From the NCBI GenBank assembly GCA_903832635.1, contig CAILCF010000001.1, positions 1-64,000 on the forward strand: DNA of 64,000 bases. Reading direction: 5' to 3'. This document shows positions 41,252 through 50,359 of the stretch, one piece after another (position 1 is the stretch's first letter; the number at the start of each line of letters is the position of its first letter). The notes beneath the pieces are model-generated. The model saw only the letters and a program-made list of their open reading frames with translations. It made no database searches and was not told the DNA's origin. The stretch comes from an uncultured bacterium. GTDB taxonomy: Bacteria > Patescibacteriota > Saccharimonadia > Saccharimonadales > Saccharimonadaceae. A program made the translations under genes and the position numbers.

Positions 41252-41949
41252 CCGCTATTTTCCCCCAATGACTCTATACCACTGGCACTAGACGCATTGC
41301 CATCAACTTGAACAGCCATAGCGTTACCTGTAAATAAACCGTTTGAATCAACACAAAGTTTTGCTGATTGTGAAAGATTTGAAGTGTTAATAATAGTCCC
41401 AATATCCGAATCAGAAACTACATTCGTTGTGATATTACTAACAAATGTTCGTATTAGGCCACTGGCTGGTGATCGAAGAATCAACATAGAAAGCGACAAG
41501 TTACTCTTATTATTCCCTACAATCGACGAGCCCCACTCTACGTTATAAGTTTCGGCACCATTTGGTGATATTTTTATCGCACAGTTTTGCAAGGCAATTA
41601 CGTCATTAGAATCAGACGATACACACGAAGTGCCTAGAACATTTCTGACTTGCATATTTTTATTATCAGAACTATCGATTGTTATATATTTGCCTAAAAT
41701 CACACAATTTGATTGCCCACGGTTAGTACCACCCCCACAAGCGTTTGTCATTTCATCATTGCTTACGTTTGCTACATTTGAGTACTGTTGTTGCAGATAT
41801 GATTGAAGTGAGGTAACACTATCATGATATCGCTGAATATTAATTGATGAACCGGTACCAACCAAAACACTCATAATCAGTAGCCCCGATATCCCAAGGA
41901 AAAGCATCGTTTCAACAATAGTAAAACCGTTAATTTTTACAGGCTTCAT
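41245..41949 (-). CDS. Type IV prepilin-like minor pilin
   Basis: 234 residues with KINGFTIVETMLFLGISGLLIMSVLVG at the N-terminus: canonical Gly/Phe cleavage site and Glu+5. Resembles FimT/GspH-type minor pilins by order. The C-terminal part has scattered cysteines (NACGG, NCVIL, TSCVS, QNCAI). It starts the minor-pilin run after the prepilin peptidase. Confidence 0.87.
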   Translation of the reverse strand: MKPVKINGFTIVETMLFLGISGLLIMSVLVGTGSSINIQRYHDSVTSLQSYLQQQYSNVANVSNDEMTNACGGGTNRGQSNCVILGKYITIDSSDNKNMQVRNVLGTSCVSSDSNDVIALQNCAIKISPNGAETYNVEWGSSIVGNNKSNLSLSMLILRSPASGLIRTFVSNITTNVVSDSDIGTIINTSNLSQSAKLCVDSNGLFTGNAMAVQVDGNASSASGIESLGENSGC

Positions 41950-41990
41950 TTGCTAGTAATTATAACATAAGCACGTACGAGTAAATATCC

Positions 41991-42881
41991 CTAAAAAATA
42001 AAGTGTTGGTACAGATCAAGAATGTATTTGCCAAACAGCCCGGCAATCACGAACCCAGCAATTAAAAGCGGTCCAAAGGGAACGTGTGAGTTACCCTGAA
42101 GCTTTTTCATTACCAAACCCGGCAAAACTGCAAGACTACCTATCAAATTAGCTGCAAATAGGGCTATAAATGCCAAACGCCAATCTGCAAGCAAAAGTGC
42201 CAGCCCCAGACCAAGCTTTACATCACCAAAACCAATCCATGCACCCTTTGAGGATACATATATTGCAAAATATAGACCGCTTAGGATTGCTATAGAGCCT
42301 ATAATGCTGATTAATGACCTGGATTGGTCTGATGACCCAAAAATTACCAGCACAGCACTGATAGCCCCCAATCCAATAACTATATAGTTAACTGAATCCG
42401 GTAAAATTGACCATTTTTTGTCATAGGCAAACAAAATCGCTAACCCTACACCTGCCATTAACCAAATGAATAATCTGGCGAATTCCAAATTCGTATACAG
42501 AGGGTACGGCCAGAACGCATATGACAAGACGAAATATAACGCTACACCGGTTTCCATCAGGGGTTCGAAATACCCGATTGGTTTTCGACAGTTTCTGCAT
42601 TTACCACCCAAAGAAACCCAGCTGATTAGTGGTATCAAATCATACCATTTCAATTTGTATGAACAGTTCAGGCAAACCGAGTGATCGTCTAACAGATTCT
42701 TCTTCGTAAGTTTGTTTAGGCGTTTATATTCATAGGGATCAACATCCTCACCATTTTGTTTATCCTGTACCAATTGACGTGCCCGCAGGCGCCAAACTGT
42801 TGCTCCGGCAAAACTTCCCAAACAAAGACCAATCAAAACTAAAGTAAAATATACAATATATTGTTCCATTAGCACTATCAT
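41991..42881 (-). CDS. pilD: Prepilin peptidase and N-methyltransferase
   Basis: PilD cleaves and methylates pilins. The 296-residue protein has N-terminal GSFAGATVWRLRA, the zinc-type pair CLNCSYKLKW and CRNCRKPIGYFEP, the first catalytic Asp in AYDKKWSILPDSVN, and the second in IGFGDVKLGLGLA (GxGD). Seven to eight membrane spans are visible. A start at MEQYIVYF (42869), four codons in, is an equally good choice. It is separated from the major pilin gene by a terminator. Confidence 0.94.
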   Translation of the reverse strand: MIVLMEQYIVYFTLVLIGLCLGSFAGATVWRLRARQLVQDKQNGEDVDPYEYKRLNKLTKKNLLDDHSVCLNCSYKLKWYDLIPLISWVSLGGKCRNCRKPIGYFEPLMETGVALYFVLSYAFWPYPLYTNLEFARLFIWLMAGVGLAILFAYDKKWSILPDSVNYIVIGLGAISAVLVIFGSSDQSRSLISIIGSIAILSGLYFAIYVSSKGAWIGFGDVKLGLGLALLLADWRLAFIALFAANLIGSLAVLPGLVMKKLQGNSHVPFGPLLIAGFVIAGLFGKYILDLYQHFIF

Positions 42882-42906
42882 AGCAGTTAAACTACATAAA
42901 ACACAA

Positions 42907-42942
42907 AAAATATAAGACCCATCTTGGGCCTTATATTTTACG
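42907..42942 (-). terminator. Terminator after the major pilin gene
   Basis: AAAATATAAGGCCCA / TGGGTCTTATATTTT with TTTTTTG after it on the minus strand. It would limit read-through into pilD and make pilin mRNA more abundant. Confidence 0.8.
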
Positions 42943-42958
42943 ATTAATCTATGATAGA

Positions 42959-43417
42959 CTAATTATCTTGGCAATAGTAAGCACCACCACCTTCTTCAAG
43001 TTTTGTAACTACTGTGTATTGACGTACCGTCCCAGCTGCTAGTACTTGACTGGCTGCTGTACTTGCACCACATGTAGATGACTGTGTGATAACAATAACA
43101 CCATCAGGAGCAAGAGTGCCCGTAATGGTCTGTGCTCCACTGGTTGTGTTTACAACTACAGAAGAAGTATTATCAGATACGTTTTTCGAATAGCTTGCAA
43201 TTGTTGCAGTTGTTGGGAAAGTGCCACGATTGTTCCCTGTATAAGATGCAACTCCCGAAGAAACAATCCCCGCATCACTCTTACGAGCCGTGTCTCGTTG
43301 GCTTCGCTGTAATGCCGGCAAAGCAATGAAAACCATTAAAAATATTAAGGCTGCAATTGCCAGCACTAATACGACTTCGATAATGGTAAAGCCTTTTTCG
43401 TTTTGATGTTTCTTCAT
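42959..43417 (-). CDS. Major type IV pilin
   Basis: 152 residues: KGFTIIEVVLVLAIAALIFLMVF is a canonical class a prepilin start, followed by a hydrophilic helix (QRSQRDTARKSDAG) and a small globular domain with two cysteine pairs' worth of Cys (STCGAS, YYCQDN), probably one disulfide. Its length, its own promoter and its terminator point to the major subunit. AAGGTGG Shine-Dalgarno upstream. Confidence 0.9.
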   Translation of the reverse strand: MKKHQNEKGFTIIEVVLVLAIAALIFLMVFIALPALQRSQRDTARKSDAGIVSSGVASYTGNNRGTFPTTATIASYSKNVSDNTSSVVVNTTSGAQTITGTLAPDGVIVITQSSTCGASTAASQVLAAGTVRQYTVVTKLEEGGGAYYCQDN

Positions 43418-43483
43418 AACAATTTTTCCACCTTTCTTATGAATGGGTTACTGCCAAGCGTCCATACGCTTATGCTTAAATTT

Positions 43484-43512
43484 ATATTACATTACAACGT
43501 ACATAATGTCTA
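43484..43512 (-). promoter_or_regulatory. Major pilin promoter
   Basis: Minus strand TAGACA, 17 nt, TAATAT, with a leader of about 60 nt before the pilin ATG. Confidence 0.65.
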
Positions 43513-44721
43513 TACATTAATACCATTTACTAAACTATAGATAGGCAACAAAATTGCAGCAACCATACCACCAGCTACAATTGCTAGAACAACCATCAGA
43601 ACCGGTTCAATCGCGGTGGATATCGTCCTAACTTGCTCGTCAAGCTCATCTTCGTAAACTCTGGCAACTTTGCCCATCATTTCATCAATCCGACCTGATT
43701 GTTCACCAATTTTTATCATTTGTGGAACCAGTGGTAAAATATAATCTTCAGGCTGAAGTGCGTCTGATAATGCCTTGCCACCCTTAACTTTGTCAGCTGC
43801 TCTTAAAATACTTTTACTAATAATTGTATTATTAACTGACCTGGCGGTTAAATTCAACATATCCAGCATGCTTACGCCGGTGTTCAGAAGTGTCTGACCG
43901 GTGCGTGCAAAACGGGCCATGTATAACTTACGGAACATTTGACCAAAAATAGGCATATTCAATTTTAATGAATCCTTGGTTTTAATACCTGAATCCGTTT
44001 TTAGGTACTGAAGTAGGAAATATATCCCGATTCCAAGAACTATAATCAGTAACCACCAGAAATGAATGACGAAATTCGTAGTGCCCACCATTACTTGGGT
44101 AATCAGAGGGAGGGTCTGTTTTAGGTCCTTATAAAGTTTTTCAACCTGGGGTACAACAGTAAATAGCATAAAACCCATTACACCAAAGATTACGACTAGG
44201 ACAATAATTGGATATGTTAAAGCACCGCGTATTTTACTCATAATTGCTGCGTCTTTTTCTTGTTGGTCAGCAATACGAATTAATGATTCGTCAAGCGTTC
44301 CTGATAATTCACCTGCCCCAACCAGCGCCAAAAATACTTCATCAAAAACCTCCGGATGCTTACCAAATGATTCGGAAAGCGATTTACCACCCTCTACAGA
44401 CGCTGTGATTTCGCCAATAATATTCTGAAGTTTTTTATTCTGAGTTTGTTCTTGGGTTGTGTGCAAACTTTGAGCCAACGGTAACCCAGCTCCAATTAAT
44501 GTAGCCAGCTGACGCGTAAAAACAACCTTGTCTTTGGTAGTAATGCGTCCGGCAAGTTTGGCGATTGGGTTATCATACTCGTTTTGTTCTTTAATGTTTA
44601 ATGGCGTAAAACCCTGGTCAATTAACAAACGAGCGGCAGATCCTTCAGAATCAGCCTGTACGGTAGCTTTTGATATTTTACCTGTTGCTTGATCACGAGC
44701 CTCGTATGTAAATTTTTTCAT
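43510..44721 (-). CDS. pilC: Type IV pilus inner-membrane platform protein
   Basis: 403 residues of the GspF/PilC family: the N-terminal YEARDQATGKISKATVQADS repeat motif, two GspF domains (RQLATLIGAGLPLAQSL at about 70; ARTGQTLLNTGVSMLDML at about 270) and three spans (about 165-190, 218-240, 375-398). PilC couples the motor ATPases to pilin insertion. 1 nt after pilT. Confidence 0.95.
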   Translation of the reverse strand: MKKFTYEARDQATGKISKATVQADSEGSAARLLIDQGFTPLNIKEQNEYDNPIAKLAGRITTKDKVVFTRQLATLIGAGLPLAQSLHTTQEQTQNKKLQNIIGEITASVEGGKSLSESFGKHPEVFDEVFLALVGAGELSGTLDESLIRIADQQEKDAAIMSKIRGALTYPIIVLVVIFGVMGFMLFTVVPQVEKLYKDLKQTLPLITQVMVGTTNFVIHFWWLLIIVLGIGIYFLLQYLKTDSGIKTKDSLKLNMPIFGQMFRKLYMARFARTGQTLLNTGVSMLDMLNLTARSVNNTIISKSILRAADKVKGGKALSDALQPEDYILPLVPQMIKIGEQSGRIDEMMGKVARVYEDELDEQVRTISTAIEPVLMVVLAIVAGGMVAAILLPIYSLVNGINV

Positions 44722-44722
44722 C

Positions 44723-45793
44723 CTAGCCTCTCATTAACCTCTCGAATTCAACCAAATCAACTGCAACAGCATAAGCATTATCGTATGTTACCGTACCATT
44801 TTGGACTAGGCTAACAAGTGTACGGTCCATTGTTTGCATTCCTTGGTCGGCGCCTGTCTGAATAACTGCGTCTAATTGATGCGCCTTGCCTTCACGGATG
44901 ATATTACGTACAGCTGGGTTTGTAACCAAAATTTCTGCGGCTGCGACTCGCCCGCCACCGATTGCCGGAATCAAACGCTGTGAGCAAATAGCCATCAAAA
45001 TATTTGAAAGTTGTGCACGAATTTGTGGTTGTTGGTGAGGCGGAAAGACGTCAATCATACGATCTATCGACTGTGAGGCACTATTTGTGTGCAATGTCGC
45101 AAAAACAAGGTGCCCTGTTTCAGCGATGGTAATTGCCGCGCTAATAGTCTCTAGGTCGCGCATCTCACCAATCAGCACAACGTCCGGGTCTTGACGCAAA
45201 CTTGAGCGCAAAGCCGCACTAAAGCTATAGGTATCATAATGAACTTCACGTTGGACAACGGCTGACTTTTTAGATTTATGTGTGAATTCGATTGGGTCTT
45301 CGATAGTAATAATATGATGTGAACGTTCACTGTTGATTTTGTCAACAAGTGCTGCCAAGGTTGTAGATTTACCGCTACCGGTCGGTCCGGTAATCAAAAC
45401 TAAACCGCGTGGGTAATTAGCAAATCCCATAACTACATTAGGGAGCCCAAGTTCGGTAACTGTTTTAATTTCATTTGGGATTAAACGTAGTGCTGCAGCC
45501 AGGTTACCGCGTTCATGGAAAGCGTTGACACGAAAACGACCTAATGTTCCAAAGGCAAAGCTAAAATCGAACTCTTTGTCTTTTAGTAAAATCTGACGCT
45601 GATCTTGGTCTAAAATTGCAAATATCAAGGTTTCGATGGTCTGTTCGTCAAGCGGATCAAAACCCATTATTGGCACTAGTACGCCGTCAATGCGCAGCAT
45701 AGGTGGTAAACCAACTTGCAAATGAAGGTCTGAGGCTTTCTTTTTGACTACTTCTTCAAGTAATATTTCGATTTTTAATTCTTGATTTTTCAT
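44723..45793 (-). CDS. pilT: Pilus retraction ATPase
   Basis: 356 residues, PilT type: KKASDLHLQVGLPPMLRIDG, Walker A ITGPTGSGKSTTLAALVDKIN, Asp box TIEDPIEF, QREVHYDTYSFSAALRSSLRQDPDVVLIGEMRD and AETGHLVFATLHTNSASQSIDRMIDVFPPHQQ. The AIRNLIRE-like signature of PilT appears as VRNIIREGKAHQ. Retraction motors drive twitching and DNA uptake. Follows pilB by 17 nt. Confidence 0.95.
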   Translation of the reverse strand: MKNQELKIEILLEEVVKKKASDLHLQVGLPPMLRIDGVLVPIMGFDPLDEQTIETLIFAILDQDQRQILLKDKEFDFSFAFGTLGRFRVNAFHERGNLAAALRLIPNEIKTVTELGLPNVVMGFANYPRGLVLITGPTGSGKSTTLAALVDKINSERSHHIITIEDPIEFTHKSKKSAVVQREVHYDTYSFSAALRSSLRQDPDVVLIGEMRDLETISAAITIAETGHLVFATLHTNSASQSIDRMIDVFPPHQQPQIRAQLSNILMAICSQRLIPAIGGGRVAAAEILVTNPAVRNIIREGKAHQLDAVIQTGADQGMQTMDRTLVSLVQNGTVTYDNAYAVAVDLVEFERLMRG

Positions 45794-45810
45794 ATTTCAC
45801 CCATCCTTTT

Positions 45811-47571
45811 TTATGCTGTGTCCGATGTTACGCGATTTACTTCCTCTAACGTTGTTATCCCTTGTAATACTTTTAAATAACCGTCTTGGCGCATAGTTAC
45901 CATGCCTTGTTCTTGAGCTTTGCGCTGTATTTCGGCGCTAGTTGCATGAGCAACGATTAGACTTTGAATCTCTTGAGTTACATCCATAACCTCATGAAGG
46001 CCAATCCTGCCACTATAGCCTTTTGAGGTCGCCGATTCAACTCCTCTGACTAAAGTATAAGCGCTTTGCCCACTTAGAGGCAAGTCTTTATAGCCTAAAT
46101 CTTTGGAAATTCTTTCAACATCTTCTGGTGTCTTCGGTAACAAGTGGCCAACAGTTGCCATAATATTTTGAGTTTCAATCGGATTTGATTGATATGTCTC
46201 ACGTTTTTTATCAATACGACGGACTAGGCGTTGTCCGATAATTGTATTAACCGTGCTGGCTATTAAGAACGGTTCAACTCCCATATCAAGTAATCGTGGC
46301 AAAACGCCAGCTGCACTATTTGTATGCAGCGTACTAAATACTAAATGCCCTGTCAACGCCGCTTGAACAGCCAGGTTAGCGGTCTCGCTGTCGCGAATTT
46401 CACCAACCATCACTACATTCGGATCTTGGCGAAGAATTGAACGCAAACCACTAGCAAAAGTAAGACCAATTTCAGAATTAACCTGGATCTGGTTAACCCC
46501 ATCCATTTTATATTCAACCGGGTCTTCGAGGGTCACAATATTGATAGTATCGTTTTTTATTTCTTTGATTAAGGCATACAAAGTAGTCGTTTTACCACTT
46601 CCGGTTGGGCCTGATGCCAAAATCATACCATTTGGTTTTTTTATACCTTTTCGAATTGCCCGAAGTGACCTACCAGTAAAGCCAAGTTCTTCGATATCAA
46701 ATGTGTTTCCTGATTTATCAAGCAAACGAATTACCACTTGTTCTCCCCAAATAACCGGGCTAATTGCAATACGTAAGTCGACTTCCTTTTCACCGATTTT
46801 AACAGTAAATTGACCGTCTTGGGGGATGCGATGTTCATCGATTTTTAAATTGGATAAAATTTTTATACGACTGATAAGAGCCGGTTCTATACTTTTTGGC
46901 AATTGCATAATCTCGCGTAGCATTCCGTCAATACGGCAACGAATTTTAAGGGCATTTTCCAAAGGTTCAATATGAACATCACTTGCACGTGATTTCACGG
47001 CGTACTCTAATATCGTGCTTAGGGCCTTGCTAATTGGAGAATCTTGAACAATCGTTTTTACGCCTCGATTTGACTCTTGGCTGGCTTCAACCTGGCTAGC
47101 TTCGGCAGCTTCGCCAACGCTGGACAAATCGGTTTTATATTGATCAAGAACGTGTCTAACACCAACTTCAGATGCCATAAATACCTTTAGGGGTCGTTGA
47201 ATTCGGTTTGCTAGGTAATCAACTGCTTGGACGTTGTTGGCATCAATCATCGCTACTGCCAAACGATTTTGGATTTCAGCCAGTGGGACAGCCATAAAGC
47301 GTTCAGCAATATCTTCTGGTAATAAACCTAATATGTTTTGGTCTATGACACTATTCGTCAAATTCACATAAGGAACGCCTGAAACTTGCGCTATGGCGTG
47401 CGTTAATAGCTCATCATCAACAATGCCTCTTTCATTTAGTAAAACAATTAGTGGTTTATTCGCAGTTGTTGCAGCTTGCTTGACGTCCTCTAGAACAGAC
47501 TTGCTGACAAGGCCTTCACTAATAAGTAGGCTGACGAGTTTTGTTTGCATATCAGCAGTCATTAAAGCCAT
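45811..47571 (-). CDS. pilB: Pilus extension ATPase, no zinc tetracysteine
   Basis: 586 residues, GspE/PilB type. N-terminal MshEN-like domain (about 1-140), then SDVHIEPLENALKIRCRIDG, Walker A ASGPTGSGKTTTLYALI, TLEDPVEY, Walker B VVMVGEIRDSETANLAVQAALTGH and LVFSTLHTNSA. Most homologues carry two CxxC pairs after QRLVRR; here that stretch is QRLVRRIDKKRETY and has no cysteine. Powers pilus assembly. First ATPase of the cluster. Confidence 0.95.
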   Translation of the reverse strand: MALMTADMQTKLVSLLISEGLVSKSVLEDVKQAATTANKPLIVLLNERGIVDDELLTHAIAQVSGVPYVNLTNSVIDQNILGLLPEDIAERFMAVPLAEIQNRLAVAMIDANNVQAVDYLANRIQRPLKVFMASEVGVRHVLDQYKTDLSSVGEAAEASQVEASQESNRGVKTIVQDSPISKALSTILEYAVKSRASDVHIEPLENALKIRCRIDGMLREIMQLPKSIEPALISRIKILSNLKIDEHRIPQDGQFTVKIGEKEVDLRIAISPVIWGEQVVIRLLDKSGNTFDIEELGFTGRSLRAIRKGIKKPNGMILASGPTGSGKTTTLYALIKEIKNDTINIVTLEDPVEYKMDGVNQIQVNSEIGLTFASGLRSILRQDPNVVMVGEIRDSETANLAVQAALTGHLVFSTLHTNSAAGVLPRLLDMGVEPFLIASTVNTIIGQRLVRRIDKKRETYQSNPIETQNIMATVGHLLPKTPEDVERISKDLGYKDLPLSGQSAYTLVRGVESATSKGYSGRIGLHEVMDVTQEIQSLIVAHATSAEIQRKAQEQGMVTMRQDGYLKVLQGITTLEEVNRVTSDTA

Positions 47572-47581
47572 AAATTAGTTC

Positions 47582-47836
47582 CTATGGTGTACCGGAGGAT
47601 GTCGTAGCAGACCCTGATCCGGTCCCGTTAATTTGGACTTGAACTGCTGGATTAATGGCATTTGAATTAAAAATATCAGGATTTGGTTTATCAATCGTTG
47701 AATCAAATTTATCGATTGTTTTGACTTTGGCTGTACCGGAATAGACATCACCAAAAATACTTCTGGCAACAAAATATGATACTAAAACACTGACTGATGC
47801 TATTAGTATTATCATTGCTATATCAGCTTTTTTCAT
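47582..47836 (-). CDS. Small single-span pilus-cluster protein
   Basis: 84 residues with one N-terminal span (IAMIILIASVSVLVSYFVARSIF) and an exported Asn/Ser/Gly-rich tail. By position (after the pilO-like gene, before pilB) it could stand in for PilP, but it lacks a lipobox and is too short to align. It shares its start with the pilO-like stop. Confidence 0.7.
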   Translation of the reverse strand: MKKADIAMIILIASVSVLVSYFVARSIFGDVYSGTAKVKTIDKFDSTIDKPNPDIFNSNAINPAVQVQINGTGSGSATTSSGTP

Positions 47837-48534
47837 TATTTAATTGCCTTATCTGTTAATTGTATACTTACTGCTGGTTCGTAAAATGCGCGACCCTGTA
47901 CTGTCATTGTTTGTTTCGAACCTTGGCTTTCTATCTTTAATGTTGTTATGTCTATTGTTCGAATTGAGTTTTCCAGATTAACCAGAGCTTGTTTTAATGC
48001 GACAGCGTCACCACTTACAGAAAATCGAAACGTAATCACGTGCTGTGAGCTGGCTAATGAGCCAGTTGGAGAAGCGTCAACAGCAGTGTCATTGGCACTT
48101 AGTGATTCGATACCAGCTACAGGATCAACCTGTAGTGATACTAATGTTAACCCGTTAATACCTGCCAATAATTTGTTCTGAAGTGACGCCCCTAATGCCA
48201 ATGAGTTGGCATCCGAAGGTAGAGCATCTAGAACCACTTGGATTGCTTGATCCTCGGGTTTTGCCTTTACGCTGATTAGTGCTTGGTTGGTGTTTAATAG
48301 GTTTACGTTTTTTTGCAGAGGTTGAACATTATTATTATTTGTCTCAAGTGTTGCTACTGTTTGATTTTTTGCGGTTAATACTTTTTCGTTAAATAATAAC
48401 ATCTGTACCAAGAAAACAACTACAACCAAAGAAATACCGACTACTACAGAGATACCGGCAACCCATAGAAACATTAATCGATTTGCCGAAGCAATTTGTG
48501 TTCTTTTTCGAATAGCTGGACCTTTAGACTGCAT
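47836..48534 (-). CDS. pilO: PilO-like alignment complex protein
   Basis: 232 residues: cytoplasmic basic start, one span at about 20-45 (LMFLWVAGISVVVGISLVVVVFLVQML), a coiled coil, then a ferredoxin-like periplasmic domain (SQHVITFRFSVSGDAVALKQALVNLENSIRTI). The last pattern, with LxxLxNSIRTIDI, is characteristic of PilO. Assignment rests on the fold pattern and on order after PilM and PilN. Confidence 0.8.
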   Translation of the reverse strand: MQSKGPAIRKRTQIASANRLMFLWVAGISVVVGISLVVVVFLVQMLLFNEKVLTAKNQTVATLETNNNNVQPLQKNVNLLNTNQALISVKAKPEDQAIQVVLDALPSDANSLALGASLQNKLLAGINGLTLVSLQVDPVAGIESLSANDTAVDASPTGSLASSQHVITFRFSVSGDAVALKQALVNLENSIRTIDITTLKIESQGSKQTMTVQGRAFYEPAVSIQLTDKAIK

Positions 48535-48535
48535 A

Positions 48536-49258
48536 TTAATTACTCCCCGTTAGATCTTTGGCAGCATCAGTAAAAAAGCTTTGTGGAACTCCTAAGTGTG
48601 AATCGGTGACGTCACCGTGGGTAGATACAACAATTGATACGTTTTTGGTTTTAGGTGAGAATAATTCAGGTGCGTATTCAAAACTGATAGTGAACCTTAA
48701 CACCTTAGCCCCAGATGAATCTTCACCATAGCTAGTATTACTGGTACTGATGTTGGAGGCTAGTTTTTTCCCATTATTATCGCTATTAGTATATTTTATA
48801 TACGCCCCATCGATTGTCTTTTTAAAAACCTCAACCGCTGCATAACTATTTGCTGCCTGCCCGTTGATGGTAATAGTATTCGTCGTGGAATCAATAGTCA
48901 TGTCAGATATAAGAATAGTGTTTGGGGCAGGAGGAATAATCGCAGTTAATAGGTCAAAAGTGCGTGAATTAACCTTTTTATCGTTATTTAGTGTCGTAAT
49001 TTTTGTAAGTTGATTCTGTATAGTAAGTGTTTTTGAAAGATCGGGAACGCTTAGCAACGTTTTACTTTTCGAATCAATTTGTCCGTCTGCGAATAGACTT
49101 CTGGCTGTTTGAACTCCAAAGACATATACGGCTAGCAAAACCACAACTCCAACCGATACTATCCCAACAAAAATAGCACCAGTAATAACTTTGGTACGAA
49201 CCTGTTGAGCCTTTATTAATTCTTGTTTAACATCGGGAACCAGATTAATCTCTATCAT
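48536..49258 (-). CDS. pilN: PilN-like alignment complex protein
   Basis: 240 residues with the family start MIEINLVPDVKQELIKAQQ (the INLLP-type peptide that docks to PilM), a span at about 26-50, a coiled coil, and a periplasmic domain with ITINGQAANSYAAVEVFKKTI. Overlaps pilM by 4 nt, so the two are coupled. Confidence 0.88.
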   Translation of the reverse strand: MIEINLVPDVKQELIKAQQVRTKVITGAIFVGIVSVGVVVLLAVYVFGVQTARSLFADGQIDSKSKTLLSVPDLSKTLTIQNQLTKITTLNNDKKVNSRTFDLLTAIIPPAPNTILISDMTIDSTTNTITINGQAANSYAAVEVFKKTIDGAYIKYTNSDNNGKKLASNISTSNTSYGEDSSGAKVLRFTISFEYAPELFSPKTKNVSIVVSTHGDVTDSHLGVPQSFFTDAAKDLTGSN

Positions 49259-50316
49259 TTTGCATTCCTTCGCTGGGCCAAACCAATAACCGTTGCAAAT
49301 TCGGATGCTATTGCACTTAGCTGTTGTTGGTCAGACTGACTAACCCGAACTTTTTGCCATGGATTTGCAATTGTTGACGTAACACTGGTTTTAGCAGTAA
49401 TGTATTCGCCAAATTGTGGCACAACCGCTGCAAAACCGGACAATAAGATACCTCCTACCGGTGTATTCGGATATCGAGTTTGGAAAAATTTGATTGATTT
49501 CACTAGTTCTGACGCGAAATTATCCAAAGTCGCCTCTATGGCACGATAAACTTGACCTTCTAGCCTGTCCGGAGCAAGTCCGAATTTCAGAATAAACTGA
49601 CGAGCTTGGTCTTCTTGGACATTAAGATTTTGAACTGCTGCTTTGACCAATGACTTAAGCCCTGTTGGAATGTTTCGTACAAGTCGCGGTGTGTCACCGA
49701 ATGTAATTGCCAAATCCGTTGAAAGTTCACCAACATCGATAATTAATCGAGCATCCTGAACACCGGATGGTAATAGTGACCGAATCATAGCAATAGGGTC
49801 CGGTTCGGCGGCAATCACATTAAATCCTAATCCTTCGATAAATTCTAATCGTTCCTCAGAGTAACTGTTAGCAGTGCTGGCCAGCAGTACTTCTTGTTGT
49901 TGCGGATTGTGAAGTGATTGCCCCAGCGGTGCCCAATCAACTTTGGCATCATCAATTGACATTGGAATATATTGGTCAATTTGATATTTTATCGTGCTTT
50001 TTAATTCAGCCTCGCCCATCGTTGGTACATCAATCACAGTAGTGAAAGTTTTACTGGATGGCAAGCCAATCGCAACGTTTTTTTCACTGATTCCACTTTG
50101 ACCGACTGCAGTCATAATAATTTCACCTAAGCGTCGCATACTCTCAGCCGAGTTACTGCTGGTAACTTTTTCGTCAACCGGAGCATACCCATAATGCGCT
50201 AAACTCCAGCTATCTTGTCCGGTTTGAGATAATTGGACTACCCTAACGGCGTTCGTACCGATGTCTAATGCAAAAAAGCTGCCCAATCCTTTTAGTATTG
50301 CCATATTGCCTTTCAT
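49255..50316 (-). CDS. pilM: PilM actin-like pilus assembly ATPase
   Basis: 353 residues of the actin-like PilM/EutJ family: FFALDIGTNAVRVVQLSQ, PTMGEAELKSTIKYQIDQYIPM, LIIDVGELSTDLAI and GGILLSGFAAVVPQF. It binds PilN at the cytoplasmic face. The true start is more likely MAILKGLG (50304), since AAAGG precedes that ATG at a good distance. Confidence 0.93.
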   Translation of the reverse strand: MKGNMAILKGLGSFFALDIGTNAVRVVQLSQTGQDSWSLAHYGYAPVDEKVTSSNSAESMRRLGEIIMTAVGQSGISEKNVAIGLPSSKTFTTVIDVPTMGEAELKSTIKYQIDQYIPMSIDDAKVDWAPLGQSLHNPQQQEVLLASTANSYSEERLEFIEGLGFNVIAAEPDPIAMIRSLLPSGVQDARLIIDVGELSTDLAITFGDTPRLVRNIPTGLKSLVKAAVQNLNVQEDQARQFILKFGLAPDRLEGQVYRAIEATLDNFASELVKSIKFFQTRYPNTPVGGILLSGFAAVVPQFGEYITAKTSVTSTIANPWQKVRVSQSDQQQLSAIASEFATVIGLAQRRNAK

Positions 50317-50359
50317 TATACAGAAGCATTAGCATTAAAAGCAAGCAAATTCCCAAATT

